A stretch of 64,000 nucleotides of DNA. Source: Candidatus Krumholzibacteriota bacterium. GTDB taxonomy: Bacteria > Krumholzibacteriota > Krumholzibacteriia > Krumholzibacteriales > Krumholzibacteriaceae. Position numbers and translations under genes: made by a program. Shown here piece after piece: positions 53,761 to 62,987 of this stretch. Numbering within the stretch: the first letter of the stretch is position 1; the number at the start of each line of letters is the position of its first letter. The notes under the pieces are model-generated. The model ran no database searches, was not told where the DNA came from, and saw only the letters and a program-made list of their open reading frames with translations. Location: assembly GCA_016932415.1 (NCBI GenBank), contig JAFGCX010000026.1:12878-76877 (forward strand), written 5' to 3'.

Positions 53761-54876
53761 TTGAGAATTATTTTTGTTATAGTCACTGTTGCGGTAATTT
53801 TGTCTCCCTTCCCTTCATGTTCAGACGAGGGCCCGCTTAGCGCCGGCGATCCCGGACAGGAGATAGCCGGTCCGCCTGTCCGGAGGAGCGAGGCGGTCCT
53901 TGTCGCGGACCGGTATGCCCGCGCTCACTGGACGATGACCGAAACGAACCGCAGAGGAATTACCTGCGGAGAGTATTTTCTCAGCGAATATCCCGTGGGT
54001 GATCGCGTAGGGGTGGGGTACAAATGGGGAGGATGGACTGATATCGACGAATTTCTCGCCCGTATCGAGGAAGGATACGGTACGGGAACAGGCGGGTACG
54101 TGACTTATGAATATTACTCTTTCGATTGCGTCGTCGGGGTCTCATGCACCGGTCTCGTATCAAGAGCCTGGAATCTTGACGAAAAGTATACGCTCTGTTA
54201 CGACGATTCGACGATAGAGAACAAGTTCTGCGAGATATGTGAGGAGATCGGAGGGATAGATTTCGCCTCGTACCAGACGGAAGGGCTTAAGAAAGGGGAT
54301 GTTTTCATAAACGACACGCACTCGATCCTTTTCGTGTACGAGACAAGAAACCGCAGACCGATGATCATTGATTCGACATCCCCGGGCGTGCGATTCAGGC
54401 AGCTCAGCTGGATATGGTTCGCGAGCAACGGTTACGTGCCGATCAGGTACAATAATATTGTTGATGATCTGAACCCCGCGGGGACGATAATCAATCCCGA
54501 AGTGATAGAATATTCTGAACTTCCCGTGGAAATCGATGGCAACACCCGCAATGTCGTCAGCATGGAGTTCGATTACTATTCGACAGCCCCGGCCGTTCGC
54601 GAAGTAGGACCGGAGATGATATACGAACTGCGTCTCGATCGAGGAAGCGAGGTAAGGATCCATGTCACGGAAGCGAGGTCGGAAGGGATAAACAACAATC
54701 TCCATCTTCTCTCCTCCCTCGCCCTGGATGAAGGTAGGATGGGCGTCGATTGCCTGGCGAGCCACGATAACACTATCAGCCGCTCTCTGGACTCGGGGAC
54801 TTATTATATAATCGTCGACAGCGGTCTTGATACTCCGGGGGAATACATACTTACGGTATCAGCAGATACAGACTGA
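53761..54876 (+). CDS. Exported NlpC/P60-like cysteine peptidase
   Basis: 371 residues from a TTG at 53761 (GGAGGG just upstream). Signal peptide ending FPSC (possible lipid anchor at Cys20). The NlpC/P60-type core: VGVGYKWGG, catalytic Cys129 in GVSCTGLVSRAW and His in INDTHSILFVYE. The C-terminal 120 residues look like a pre-peptidase C-terminal-type beta domain (SLDSGTYYIIVD, GEYILTV). The family cleaves D-gamma-Glu to diamino-acid bonds in peptidoglycan; YkfC does this beside an Ala-Glu epimerase in B. subtilis. Position right after the epimerase gene suggests the same logic here. Confidence 0.82.
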   Translation: MRIIFVIVTVAVILSPFPSCSDEGPLSAGDPGQEIAGPPVRRSEAVLVADRYARAHWTMTETNRRGITCGEYFLSEYPVGDRVGVGYKWGGWTDIDEFLARIEEGYGTGTGGYVTYEYYSFDCVVGVSCTGLVSRAWNLDEKYTLCYDDSTIENKFCEICEEIGGIDFASYQTEGLKKGDVFINDTHSILFVYETRNRRPMIIDSTSPGVRFRQLSWIWFASNGYVPIRYNNIVDDLNPAGTIINPEVIEYSELPVEIDGNTRNVVSMEFDYYSTAPAVREVGPEMIYELRLDRGSEVRIHVTEARSEGINNNLHLLSSLALDEGRMGVDCLASHDNTISRSLDSGTYYIIVDSGLDTPGEYILTVSADTD

Positions 54877-54883
54877 CCCCCAT

Positions 54884-54919
54884 CCCTGACTCATGGCTCG
54901 CTGGCGGCTGGAGTCAGGG
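54884..54919. other. 9-bp inverted repeat between convergent genes
   Basis: CCCTGACTC (54884-54892) and GAGTCAGGG (54911-54919), perfect stem with an 18-base loop, no T-run. Probably ends the operon on the plus strand. Confidence 0.5.
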
Positions 54920-54956
54920 CGCGAGTGCGGGATACTTTTATAGATACCTGTGAATA

Positions 54957-55046
54957 TTATTTGTTTTTCTTTTCCTGCCTTTTTTCCTTCTTCGTCTTGG
55001 CAGGTTTCTTCTTGGTCTCTTTTTTGGTGTCTCTTTCTTTCCCCAT
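54957..55046 (-). CDS. 29-residue lysine-rich microprotein
   Basis: ATG at 55044-55046 with GGAGG seven bases upstream (GGAGGCGATACC before the ATG), stop TAA at 54957-54959. It encodes MGKERDTKKETKKKPAKTKK and nine more residues (EKRQEKKNK): about half lysine, no hydrophobic core, so probably disordered. Most codons for Lys are used in mixed form (AAA and AAG), and the reading frame has no bias-free look of a random stretch. Very basic small proteins may bind nucleic acid, ribosome or polyphosphate. It lies alone between the NlpC-like operon and the PPDK-like gene. Confidence 0.6.
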   Translation of the reverse strand: MGKERDTKKETKKKPAKTKKEKRQEKKNK

Positions 55047-55227
55047 GGTATCGCCTCCGATCTGAAATCAATCCTGACTGCCGGTTCGTTTCAGGATTTG
55101 ATATTAAATTATTTTCAAAAGAAAAGCATCCGTTAATTGTTGATATACTGATTTATTGTATGTTGTAATTCAAGTGAAAGCAAGAGATCTGACTGGTGAA
55201 TTGATTGATTCTGCTGACAGGTGATTC

Positions 55228-58194
55228 ATGCTGGACAAAGACTCCATATCAGAACTGTTGTCGCACCGTACTTCCGACGACGAGATATATCACGACCTGA
55301 TGCAGTTCAAGATCAGTGAGATACTGCTCGTCGCCACCATTTATGACGCATTCATCCTCGAACAGGAAGGAAAGCTCACCGAGTTGATATTCTCCGAATA
55401 CAACCAGCTTAACCTCTCTTCGGCGCCGCGGGTGACCAGCGTCTCTTTCGGCGAGAAAGCCCTCAACATCCTGGAAAAACGCCAGTTCGACATGGTCATA
55501 CTCACAATGAGGATCGACGAGATGACCCCTTTTGAACTCAGTGAAAAGATCAGGGAGAAAAACAGCGACATCCCCATCCTCCTTCTTCTGAACGACGATA
55601 ATGATCTTCAACTGATAAAGGATAGAAAAGACAGGCTGCGGTATTTCGACCGGGTATTCATCTGGAAGGGTGATGCCAAGGTATTCCTGGCGATGACAAA
55701 ATACATAGAAGACAAGATAAATGTGGTAAATGACACCGATGTGGGCCTTGTCAGGGTGATCCTGCTCGTAGAGGATTCTATCCATTACTATTCCCGCTAC
55801 CTTCCGATACTGCACGTGGAGATAATGAAACAGACAAGGCTTCTTATCGCCGACGAACACCTCAACGAGATCAAAAAACTGCTGAGGATGCGCACGCGCC
55901 CGAAGGTCCTGCTTGCCGAGACTTATGAGGAAGCGATATCAATCATAGAAAAATACAGGGAGTACCTGATATGCGTAATATCCGACGTCCGTTTCTCCAG
56001 AGACGGCGTGATGAACGATACGGCTGGAATAGACCTGATCAGGCATGTAAGAGAAGCCAATCAATCACTCCCCGTCCTTCTCCAGTCTTCCGATCCGTCG
56101 AACGCCAAAGTGGCGGAAGAGCTGGACATATCGTTTCTTGACAAGAACTCTGACAACCTTCAGCGAGACCTTACCGAATTTATACTGGGCGAGCTTGGTT
56201 TTGGAGATTTCACCTTCCGTGATCATACGGGAAAGGTCATCACCAGGGTGGAAACGATGGCCGAGTTCAAGGAGCTTTTAAAATCAGTTCCGGACGAATC
56301 CCTGTATTTTCACGCGTCACGAAATCATTTTTCCAGTTGGTTGATGGCAAGGGGCGAAATACAGATCGCCAAATTCATCCAGCCGATCAAGGTCTCTGAT
56401 TTCGATTCGATCTCTGAACTGAGAAAACATCTTCTCGATATCTGCGATATCGTCCATGACCAGAAGACCAGGGGGCAGGTGATCAATTTTGATGAATCGC
56501 TTCTTGGGCAATCGACCTATATAGTGCGGCTTTCGGGAGGTTCGGTCGGTGGTAAGGGCAGGGGAATGGTCTTTCTGAATATGCTGATCCAGAACAGGGA
56601 ATTGTTCTCTATAAATCCCGACCTGAATATTCTGATACCGCAGACCAACATAATCGGCACTGAAGAGTATGATTTCTTCATGGAAAATAACGGCCTGATG
56701 GAAAAATTCGAAAGGGAGGAAGATTACGATAGTATTAAAAAGATGGCGCTGGAGGGATCTCTTTCTTCCGAACTCCATGAGAAGCTGGAGAGATTTCTCG
56801 CGCGTGTCGATTGTCCCATTTCGGTAAGGTCTTCCAGCCTGTTCGAGGATTCGATATCCCAGCCCTTTTCCGGAGTATATGAGACATATTTTCTTCCCAA
56901 CAACGATCCCGACCCGGCTGCGCGGCTGCGGCAGCTTGAAGAGGCAATTAAACTCGTATATGCCTCTGTATATTCTCCTTCGGCCCGCGCTTATTTCGAT
57001 GCCATAGAATACCGCATCGGAGAGGAGAAGATGGGAGTACTCCTGCAGAGGTTGGTGGGCAAAGGATACGATGGACGGTTCTATCCTCAGATCTCGGGAG
57101 TAGCCCAGTCGTATAACTATTATCCGGTCTCATATCTCAAGCCAACCGATGGGATTGCTATAGCCGGATTCGGCCTGGGCAAATACGTGGTCGACGGCGA
57201 AAGGGCCTGGCGTTTCTGTCCGCGGTACCCGAAGATTGATTTTATCGCCCAGGAGGATTTCGTCAAGGAATCCCAGGTGGAATTCTACGCTCTCGATCTT
57301 GAAAACAATGGGGCGAACCTGGCAGAAGGGAGCGATTCGACCCTATTGAGGCTGGAGATATCAGACGCGGAAAAGGACGGGTCCCTGGACTACTGCGCGT
57401 CGACATGGGACTTCCAGGACAATATCGTAAGGACCGGGAGCGGATACGTGGGGCCGCGTATCATGAACTTCGCTTCCATCTTGAAATATAACTATATCCC
57501 CCTGGCCGAAACGCTCGATGCTCTTCTCGGGGTGATCAAAAGCTCTATGGGTATACCGATCGAGATCGAATTCGCTGTCGATCTTGATGAGACACTTAAC
57601 GGAAAACCGAGTCTTTATATTCTTCAGGTCCGGCCGCTGCTGAGGAACTTTGAAGACTTCCACCTCGGCCTTGAGGATATAAAAAGCGATTCGATCCTGC
57701 TGTACACCGACAAGGCTATGGGGAACGGAGTGATCGATGGGCTGGAAGACATCATATTTGTAGATCAGGCCCGGTTCGATAGGAGCAGGACAGTTGAGAT
57801 GACAGAAGAGCTTGAGACGCTCAACCATAGATTAAAAAGCGAGAAACGAAAATATATCCTCATAGGCCCGGGAAGGTGGGGAAGCAGGGACCGATGGCTG
57901 GGGATACCGGTGAGATGGTCGCAGATCTCCGGCGCCAGGATCATCGTCGAGACCGAAATGGAGGATTTTCATGTCGACTCATCCCTCGGGTCTCATTTCT
58001 TCCATAACGTGACATCGAACAATATAGGGTATTTTTTCGTTCCACACGGTTCGAACAGGAATTATATCGACTGGAAATGGCTTGAAAGCCAGAAAGTCAT
58101 GGAGAAAACGAAGCACTTTATCCACGTTCGCCTCGACGATCCGGTCACGGCAAAAATGGACGGGCGCTCGGGAGTATCGGTGCTTTGCAGGTAA
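55228..58194 (+). CDS. Two receiver-like domains fused to PEP-synthase-type ATP-binding domain
   Basis: 988 residues. Residues about 30-150 resemble a receiver domain but the acceptor position is VILTMRID, without the Asp. Residues about 177-330 are a second receiver with Asp253 in VISDVRFSRDG and a late Lys in FLDKNS. Residues about 430-800 are a PPDK N-terminal domain: LSGGSVGGKGRGMVFL, VRSSSLFEDSISQPFSGVYE, LQVRPLLRN. The C-terminal 170 residues have GPGRWGSRDRWLG and GSHFFHNVTS. The phosphohistidine and PEP-binding barrel domains of PEP synthase are absent. Likely a phosphotransfer regulator or phosphotransferase of unknown target. ATG at 55228 after AGGTGA. Confidence 0.82.
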   Translation: MLDKDSISELLSHRTSDDEIYHDLMQFKISEILLVATIYDAFILEQEGKLTELIFSEYNQLNLSSAPRVTSVSFGEKALNILEKRQFDMVILTMRIDEMTPFELSEKIREKNSDIPILLLLNDDNDLQLIKDRKDRLRYFDRVFIWKGDAKVFLAMTKYIEDKINVVNDTDVGLVRVILLVEDSIHYYSRYLPILHVEIMKQTRLLIADEHLNEIKKLLRMRTRPKVLLAETYEEAISIIEKYREYLICVISDVRFSRDGVMNDTAGIDLIRHVREANQSLPVLLQSSDPSNAKVAEELDISFLDKNSDNLQRDLTEFILGELGFGDFTFRDHTGKVITRVETMAEFKELLKSVPDESLYFHASRNHFSSWLMARGEIQIAKFIQPIKVSDFDSISELRKHLLDICDIVHDQKTRGQVINFDESLLGQSTYIVRLSGGSVGGKGRGMVFLNMLIQNRELFSINPDLNILIPQTNIIGTEEYDFFMENNGLMEKFEREEDYDSIKKMALEGSLSSELHEKLERFLARVDCPISVRSSSLFEDSISQPFSGVYETYFLPNNDPDPAARLRQLEEAIKLVYASVYSPSARAYFDAIEYRIGEEKMGVLLQRLVGKGYDGRFYPQISGVAQSYNYYPVSYLKPTDGIAIAGFGLGKYVVDGERAWRFCPRYPKIDFIAQEDFVKESQVEFYALDLENNGANLAEGSDSTLLRLEISDAEKDGSLDYCASTWDFQDNIVRTGSGYVGPRIMNFASILKYNYIPLAETLDALLGVIKSSMGIPIEIEFAVDLDETLNGKPSLYILQVRPLLRNFEDFHLGLEDIKSDSILLYTDKAMGNGVIDGLEDIIFVDQARFDRSRTVEMTEELETLNHRLKSEKRKYILIGPGRWGSRDRWLGIPVRWSQISGARIIVETEMEDFHVDSSLGSHFFHNVTSNNIGYFFVPHGSNRNYIDWKWLESQKVMEKTKHFIHVRLDDPVTAKMDGRSGVSVLCR

Positions 58195-58309
58195 AAAAAT
58201 GGAACGGAGAGGCGGCTGGCAGGTTATATTGGGAAGGTCCGCGAAGCTCGGTTTTTAATTTCCATTGATCGAGGATGTTGTCGTCCGCCGTTATAAAGGA
58301 AGCATTCAA

Positions 58310-59503
58310 ATGAAAAGATGGGTCATTGGCATTTTCGCAGGTCTGGTTGTTTTTCTTATAGTCTTTAGATCGATCCAGTTGTTTATGAAGGATGGCGGAA
58401 GTGGAGGCCCGGGGAATCAGCGTCCGGCCGTTGCCGTGGAGGTCGCTGACGTCCGGTTCGGTCCGATCGAGGAGATCCGCAAGTTTACCGGTACTGTTCA
58501 TCCGTATAATCAGTATGTCGTCGCCCCCAAAGTGTCGGGGAGGGTGATATACCTCGACAAGCGGATCGGAGACCCGGTCCACGAAGGGGAATTGATCGCG
58601 AGGATCGACGACGCGGAATACCAGCAGGCCCTTCGTGAGGCCGAGGCCAACATGAAGATCGCCGAGGCTTCGCTGGCGGAATCCCGGACCCAGGTCGACC
58701 TGGCACGCCAGGAAAAGGAAAGGGTGAGATCGCTTGAGGAGAAAGGCCTGGTGACGGCGGCGGAACTTGACGCGGCGAACAGCAACTTCGAATCGAGGGA
58801 GGCGAGGTACAGGCTCGCGCTCGCGCAGGTCGAACAGCGCGAGGCGGCTCTGGCGTCGGCGAAGATCCGGCTTGGTTACACGAGCCTTAACGCCTCGGGC
58901 GCGGGATTCATCGGAGAGCGTTTCGTCGATGAGGGAGCGCTGCTGGCGCCCAACATGGCCGTAGCGCTGGTCGTGGGGATCGACTCTGTGATAGTGCGGA
59001 CGACTATCACGGAGCGGGATTACGGATATATAGACAGGGGTCAATCGGTCGATGTCCTGGTTGACGCTTTTCAGGGCAGACGTTTTTCCGGCACTGTGGC
59101 GCGAATCGCTCCGATGATGCAGGAGGCGTCGCGGATGGCGGAAATGGAAGTCGAAGTATTCAACGCGTCTCATATGCTCAAACCTGGTATGTTCGCGCGT
59201 ATCGAAGTCATGACGGCCAGAAAGGACAGTACTCAGCTTGTGCCAGGCACGGCGGTCGTCGAACGCCAGGGCAAGACCGGCATATTCGTAGTCCCCGATG
59301 AAGAGACGGTCGCCCGGTACGTCCATGTGACGACCGGGATCGTCACGGCAGAGACGGCGGAGATACTCGATCCTCTGATCCATGGCCGCGTGGTGACTCT
59401 CGGGCAGCATCTTCTCGATGACGGAAGTCCGGTGATGCTCCGGGAAGAAGATAAAGATCCATCCAGTGATAGCGATTCCTCAGAGGGAGAGAAAAAGGAA
59501 TAA
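58310..59503 (+). CDS. RND efflux periplasmic adaptor (membrane fusion protein)
   Basis: 397 residues from the ATG at 58310 with AAGGA nine bases upstream. N-terminal anchor helix (MKRWVIGIFAGLVVFLIVF), lipoyl halves around YVVAPKVSGRVIYLDKRIGD and IRLGYTSLNASGAGFI, a coiled-coil hairpin (EANMKIAEASLAESRTQVDL to RYRLALAQVEQREAALAS), a beta-barrel (IDRGQSVDVLVDAFQGRRF) and a membrane-proximal domain. The last codon's stop overlaps the next gene's start, so it is coupled to the permease. No TolC-like outer-membrane gene is present. Confidence 0.92.
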   Translation: MKRWVIGIFAGLVVFLIVFRSIQLFMKDGGSGGPGNQRPAVAVEVADVRFGPIEEIRKFTGTVHPYNQYVVAPKVSGRVIYLDKRIGDPVHEGELIARIDDAEYQQALREAEANMKIAEASLAESRTQVDLARQEKERVRSLEEKGLVTAAELDAANSNFESREARYRLALAQVEQREAALASAKIRLGYTSLNASGAGFIGERFVDEGALLAPNMAVALVVGIDSVIVRTTITERDYGYIDRGQSVDVLVDAFQGRRFSGTVARIAPMMQEASRMAEMEVEVFNASHMLKPGMFARIEVMTARKDSTQLVPGTAVVERQGKTGIFVVPDEETVARYVHVTTGIVTAETAEILDPLIHGRVVTLGQHLLDDGSPVMLREEDKDPSSDSDSSEGEKKE

Positions 59504-62500
59504 TGAATATCTCAGCCGGACCGGTAAACCGTCCCGTCCTCACGACCATCATTTTTCTCGTGATAATAACGCTCGGACTGGTCTCGTTCAGCCGCCTTTC
59601 GATCGATCTGATGCCGGAGATCACTTTCCCCACCATATCGGTCGTAACGGAATACGCGAACGTTGGTCCCCAGGAGATAGAGGAATCGGTATCGCGGCCG
59701 ATCGAGGAAGCGCTCGCCGCTGTCCAGGGGGTCGAGGAGATCACTTCGACTTCGACCGAGGGCCGCAGCCAGGTACGAGTCGCCTTTACGTGGGGGACCG
59801 ATCTCGATGTCGCCGCCAACGATATCCGCGACCGGATAGACAGGGTAATGGGACGCCTGCCCGAGGATATTGACCGCCCGATGATCCGAAAGTTCGACCT
59901 CTCGGCCTTTCCGGTGATGTATCTCGGCGTTTCGAGCAACCTCAATCCGCTCGATCTTCGGCAGATCGTCGAAGACCAGGTGAAATACCGGCTCGAGCAG
60001 GTACCGGGAGTGGCGGCGATCGATATACGCGGAGGGTTGAACAGGGAGATCCACGTCGACCTTCACGCCGACGCCCTTAAAGCGCTCGGCATCTCGACCA
60101 ATACCATACTTGCGGCGCTAGGCAGCGAAAACCGGAACGTGCCGGCCGGACTTTACGAAAAGGGCAACTTCGAGGTCCTGGTGCGGACGCAGGGAGAGTA
60201 CAGCAGTATCGAGGAGATCCGGAATACTGTCATAGCGGTCCGTGACGGTTCCCCGATCCAGATCAGGGACGTGGCGGATGTCATTGATTCGTGGGAAGAG
60301 ATAAGGCAGGTCGTTCGAATCGATGGGTCACCGGGCCTTCGCATTTCGGTGAGCAAGCAGTCCGGAGCGAACACCGTCAATGTCGCCAGGGGAGTAAGAG
60401 CTGAGATGGAGGGTATCAACCGCGATATACCCCAGCTCAAGCTGATTCCGCTGATCGATACTTCCAGATATATCAAGCAGTCTATCAGCAACATGGGATA
60501 CGCGGTCCTTATAGGAGGGATCCTCGCCGTACTGATCCTTTTTCTTTTTCTCAGAAATCTTTCAAGCACTCTCATTATCGCGACAGCGATACCGATCTCG
60601 ATCATCGCGACATTCGGTCTGATGTATTTCGGCGGGTTTACGCTGAACATCATAACATTCGGAGGCCTCGCTCTCGGGATCGGGATGCTCGTCGATTCGG
60701 CGATCGTCGTGCTGGAGAATATCTACAGGCACCGCGAAGCGGGGGAGTCTTACGTGCAGAGCGCGCTCGACGGGACTTCCGAGGTCTGGTCGGCGATACT
60801 GGCCAGTACTCTTACGACGCTTGCGGTATTCATTCCGGTCGTCTTTATCCGCGGTATGTCCGGGATCATGTTCCGGCAGATGGCTTACGTAGTGAGTTTC
60901 TCACTGCTCTGTTCCCTTGTCGTCGCGCTGACTTTGATCCCCATGCTGGCTTCGAGGTTCCTGAAGTTCCAGTCGTCGGAGCACTACAGGAACGAGAGCC
61001 TGACGCACAGGATATACGCGTGGAGCGAGGGTGTATTCCGCGGGGTCGAAGCAGGCTACTCCCGGCTGCTAGCGTCTGCTCTTGGCCGCAGGAAGACTGT
61101 GTTGATCCTGACCGGAGCCCTTCTCGCCGTTTCGCTGGTGATGATACGCCTCATCGGCGTCGAATTGATGCCCGCAACCGACGAGGGCGAGGTGCGGATC
61201 AGTCTCGAGATGGCGGTCGGTACAAGGCTCGAGGTCGTCGATCAGACTGCCCGGGCAGTGGAGGATATCGTCAGCAGCAAAGTCCCCGAAGCGACGTCTG
61301 TGATGTCATACGTCGGCAGCGGCGGATGGCGGGCGAGAGGCGGCCATACTGCGCAGATAAGGATCAGCCTTGTTCCCCGGCGCGAGAGACAAAGGACCAG
61401 CGAACAGATAGCGAACGATCTGCGAGAGGAACTAGACACCCTTCCAGGCGTCACCTGCCGCACGCGCGCCGGCCAGGGACTCTTTATTCTTCGCATGGGA
61501 GCTTCGACGGAGAGTTCGATAAATATAGAGGTCCGTGGGTATGATCTGGAGACCGCCCATATGCTCGTCCAGCGGATAGACGAAGCGTTAAAGGCAGTCC
61601 CCAGCATCACAGACACGAGGATCAGCAGGGAAGAGGGCAGCCCCGAGCAGATCATACGGATCGACCGCAAGAAGGCTGCAGACCTCGATCTGGGAGTCTC
61701 GCGGATCGGAGACGCCCTCGAGACGGCGGTCGGAGGAAAGAGGGCGACCTTTTTCCGCGAAGGTGGCAAGCAGTACCCGATAATAGTCCGGCTCAGCGAG
61801 GAAGACCGCAAAAAACTCGATGAACTTCTCGATCTGACCGTGGTCAACAACCGGGGCGAACCGGTCGTGCTGCGAAACGTCGTCGAAACGGTCCGCGCGG
61901 AGGGGCCGGTGCGGATCGAGCGAAAAGACCAGGAAAGAATAATAACGATAGAAGTCAATTATACCGGGCAGGATATGGGAACGGTGATCAAGGAGATACG
62001 CGCTCAGCTTCGCTTCATTCCAGTACCGAAAGATTTCTCGATCCTTTTCGGCGGCGACTACGAGGAGCAGCAGAAGGCGTTCAGGGAACTGCTTATAGGC
62101 CTTATCCTGGCGATCTTCCTCGTCTACATGGTAATGGCGGGGCAGTTCGAATCGTTCCGCGATCCGTTCGTCGTGCTTTTCTCCATACCGATGGCGATCA
62201 TCGGCATCGTTCTGACGATGATATTGACCGGTACGATATTCAGCATGCAGGCGTTCATAGGCTGTATCATTCTGACAGGGATAGTCGTCAATAACGCGAT
62301 CCTGCTCGTCCACCACACCAACCAGCTCAGGCGCGAGAAGGGGATGGAACTGATCGAGGCGGTCCGGCAGGCCGGATCTCACAGGCTCCGCCCGATACTC
62401 ATGACCACGATGACGACGATACTCGGCCTTCTTCCGCTCGCCATAGGTTTCGGCGAGGGGGGAGAAGCGCAGGCGCCGCTCGCGAGGGTCGTGATCGGCG

Positions 62501-62640
62501 GCCTGATCAGTTCATCGTTGATAACGCTCGTCCTGATCCCCGTCGTCTATACGATATTCGAGCGCAAGAGGCCCGGCGGGAAGCAGTCTGGTCTGATCGA
62601 AGAAACCGCATCGCGGGATTCCAGCCTTCCGGTGAAGTAG
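59503..62640 (+). CDS. RND efflux transporter permease (AcrB/HAE1 type)
   Basis: 1045 residues, ATG overlapping the stop of the adaptor gene (TAATG at 59501-59505). Twelve membrane helices in two halves; the proton relay motif [20 protein letters not shown] in helix 4 is intact. Repeated periplasmic domains, start with [14 protein letters not shown] and [12 protein letters not shown] as in drug/metabolite efflux permeases. With the adaptor it exports small molecules across the envelope; substrate unknown. A stem-loop lies after the stop. Confidence 0.95.
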   Translation: MNISAGPVNRPVLTTIIFLVIITLGLVSFSRLSIDLMPEITFPTISVVTEYANVGPQEIEESVSRPIEEALAAVQGVEEITSTSTEGRSQVRVAFTWGTDLDVAANDIRDRIDRVMGRLPEDIDRPMIRKFDLSAFPVMYLGVSSNLNPLDLRQIVEDQVKYRLEQVPGVAAIDIRGGLNREIHVDLHADALKALGISTNTILAALGSENRNVPAGLYEKGNFEVLVRTQGEYSSIEEIRNTVIAVRDGSPIQIRDVADVIDSWEEIRQVVRIDGSPGLRISVSKQSGANTVNVARGVRAEMEGINRDIPQLKLIPLIDTSRYIKQSISNMGYAVLIGGILAVLILFLFLRNLSSTLIIATAIPISIIATFGLMYFGGFTLNIITFGGLALGIGMLVDSAIVVLENIYRHREAGESYVQSALDGTSEVWSAILASTLTTLAVFIPVVFIRGMSGIMFRQMAYVVSFSLLCSLVVALTLIPMLASRFLKFQSSEHYRNESLTHRIYAWSEGVFRGVEAGYSRLLASALGRRKTVLILTGALLAVSLVMIRLIGVELMPATDEGEVRISLEMAVGTRLEVVDQTARAVEDIVSSKVPEATSVMSYVGSGGWRARGGHTAQIRISLVPRRERQRTSEQIANDLREELDTLPGVTCRTRAGQGLFILRMGASTESSINIEVRGYDLETAHMLVQRIDEALKAVPSITDTRISREEGSPEQIIRIDRKKAADLDLGVSRIGDALETAVGGKRATFFREGGKQYPIIVRLSEEDRKKLDELLDLTVVNNRGEPVVLRNVVETVRAEGPVRIERKDQERIITIEVNYTGQDMGTVIKEIRAQLRFIPVPKDFSILFGGDYEEQQKAFRELLIGLILAIFLVYMVMAGQFESFRDPFVVLFSIPMAIIGIVLTMILTGTIFSMQAFIGCIILTGIVVNNAILLVHHTNQLRREKGMELIEAVRQAGSHRLRPILMTTMTTILGLLPLAIGFGEGGEAQAPLARVVIGGLISSSLITLVLIPVVYTIFERKRPGGKQSGLIEETASRDSSLPVK

Positions 62641-62715
62641 CGGGGACTGTTTCACTGAGTTTGTCCGGCCTATTGCGCGCGATTGCGTTTTCACGGATAA
62701 TTTCCAGGATATTTC

Positions 62716-62744
62716 AGGTCACCTGTTTTACACGCAGGTGACCT
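62716..62744 (+). terminator. Stem-loop after the RND efflux operon
   Basis: Perfect 10-bp stem AGGTCACCTG (62716-62725) / CAGGTGACCT (62735-62744), loop TTTTACACG, no T-run. Likely processing or termination signal of the efflux operon. Confidence 0.5.
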
Positions 62745-62923
62745 CAAGCCATATTTCAGGCATCACCCACCATATTTTATTAAATAAATCAAAGGGATAG
62801 GGGATTAGGTAGTAAGAGCTGGTGGCAGATTATGTTGCAGGATTATGCTATGGAAGCTGGCCAGGGCATCGGGAGGGCATCAGATTGGAAAAACCAGATT
62901 CTATTGATTACGAATTAGATGGG

Positions 62924-62953
62924 TTGTAATCGGTAATCTTGTTGTGGTATAAT
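62924..62953 (+). promoter_or_regulatory. Strong sigma70-like promoter for AT-rich surface gene
   Basis: TTGTAA (62924-62929), 18-base spacer, perfect TATAAT (62948-62953). Predicted start near 62960, leader about 28 bases, ribosome site GGAGGGG at 62977-62983. Confidence 0.65.
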
Positions 62954-62987
62954 GCGTAGCGGTTTTTGAATTCTTTGGAGGGGATTC

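Larger units (their letters stand above)
62641..62987. other. Intergenic region with stem-loop and promoter
   Basis: 347 bases between the RND permease and the last gene. It holds the stem-loop at 62716-62744, a 10-base direct repeat ATATTTCAGG (62709-62718 and 62751-62760) and the promoter at 62924-62953. GC content falls sharply through this interval. No coding frame. Confidence 0.5.

Noticed and set aside
58145-59410. 421-codon open frame opposite the RND adaptor gene
   Set aside because: Rich in Arg and His, no motif, and it lies exactly opposite a well-identified gene with all expected domains; a shadow frame caused by codon bias.
62709-62760. Direct repeat ATATTTCAGG as an attachment site
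   Set aside because: Only 10 bases, both copies within 52 bases, and no integrase or tRNA is seen; more likely a local duplication.
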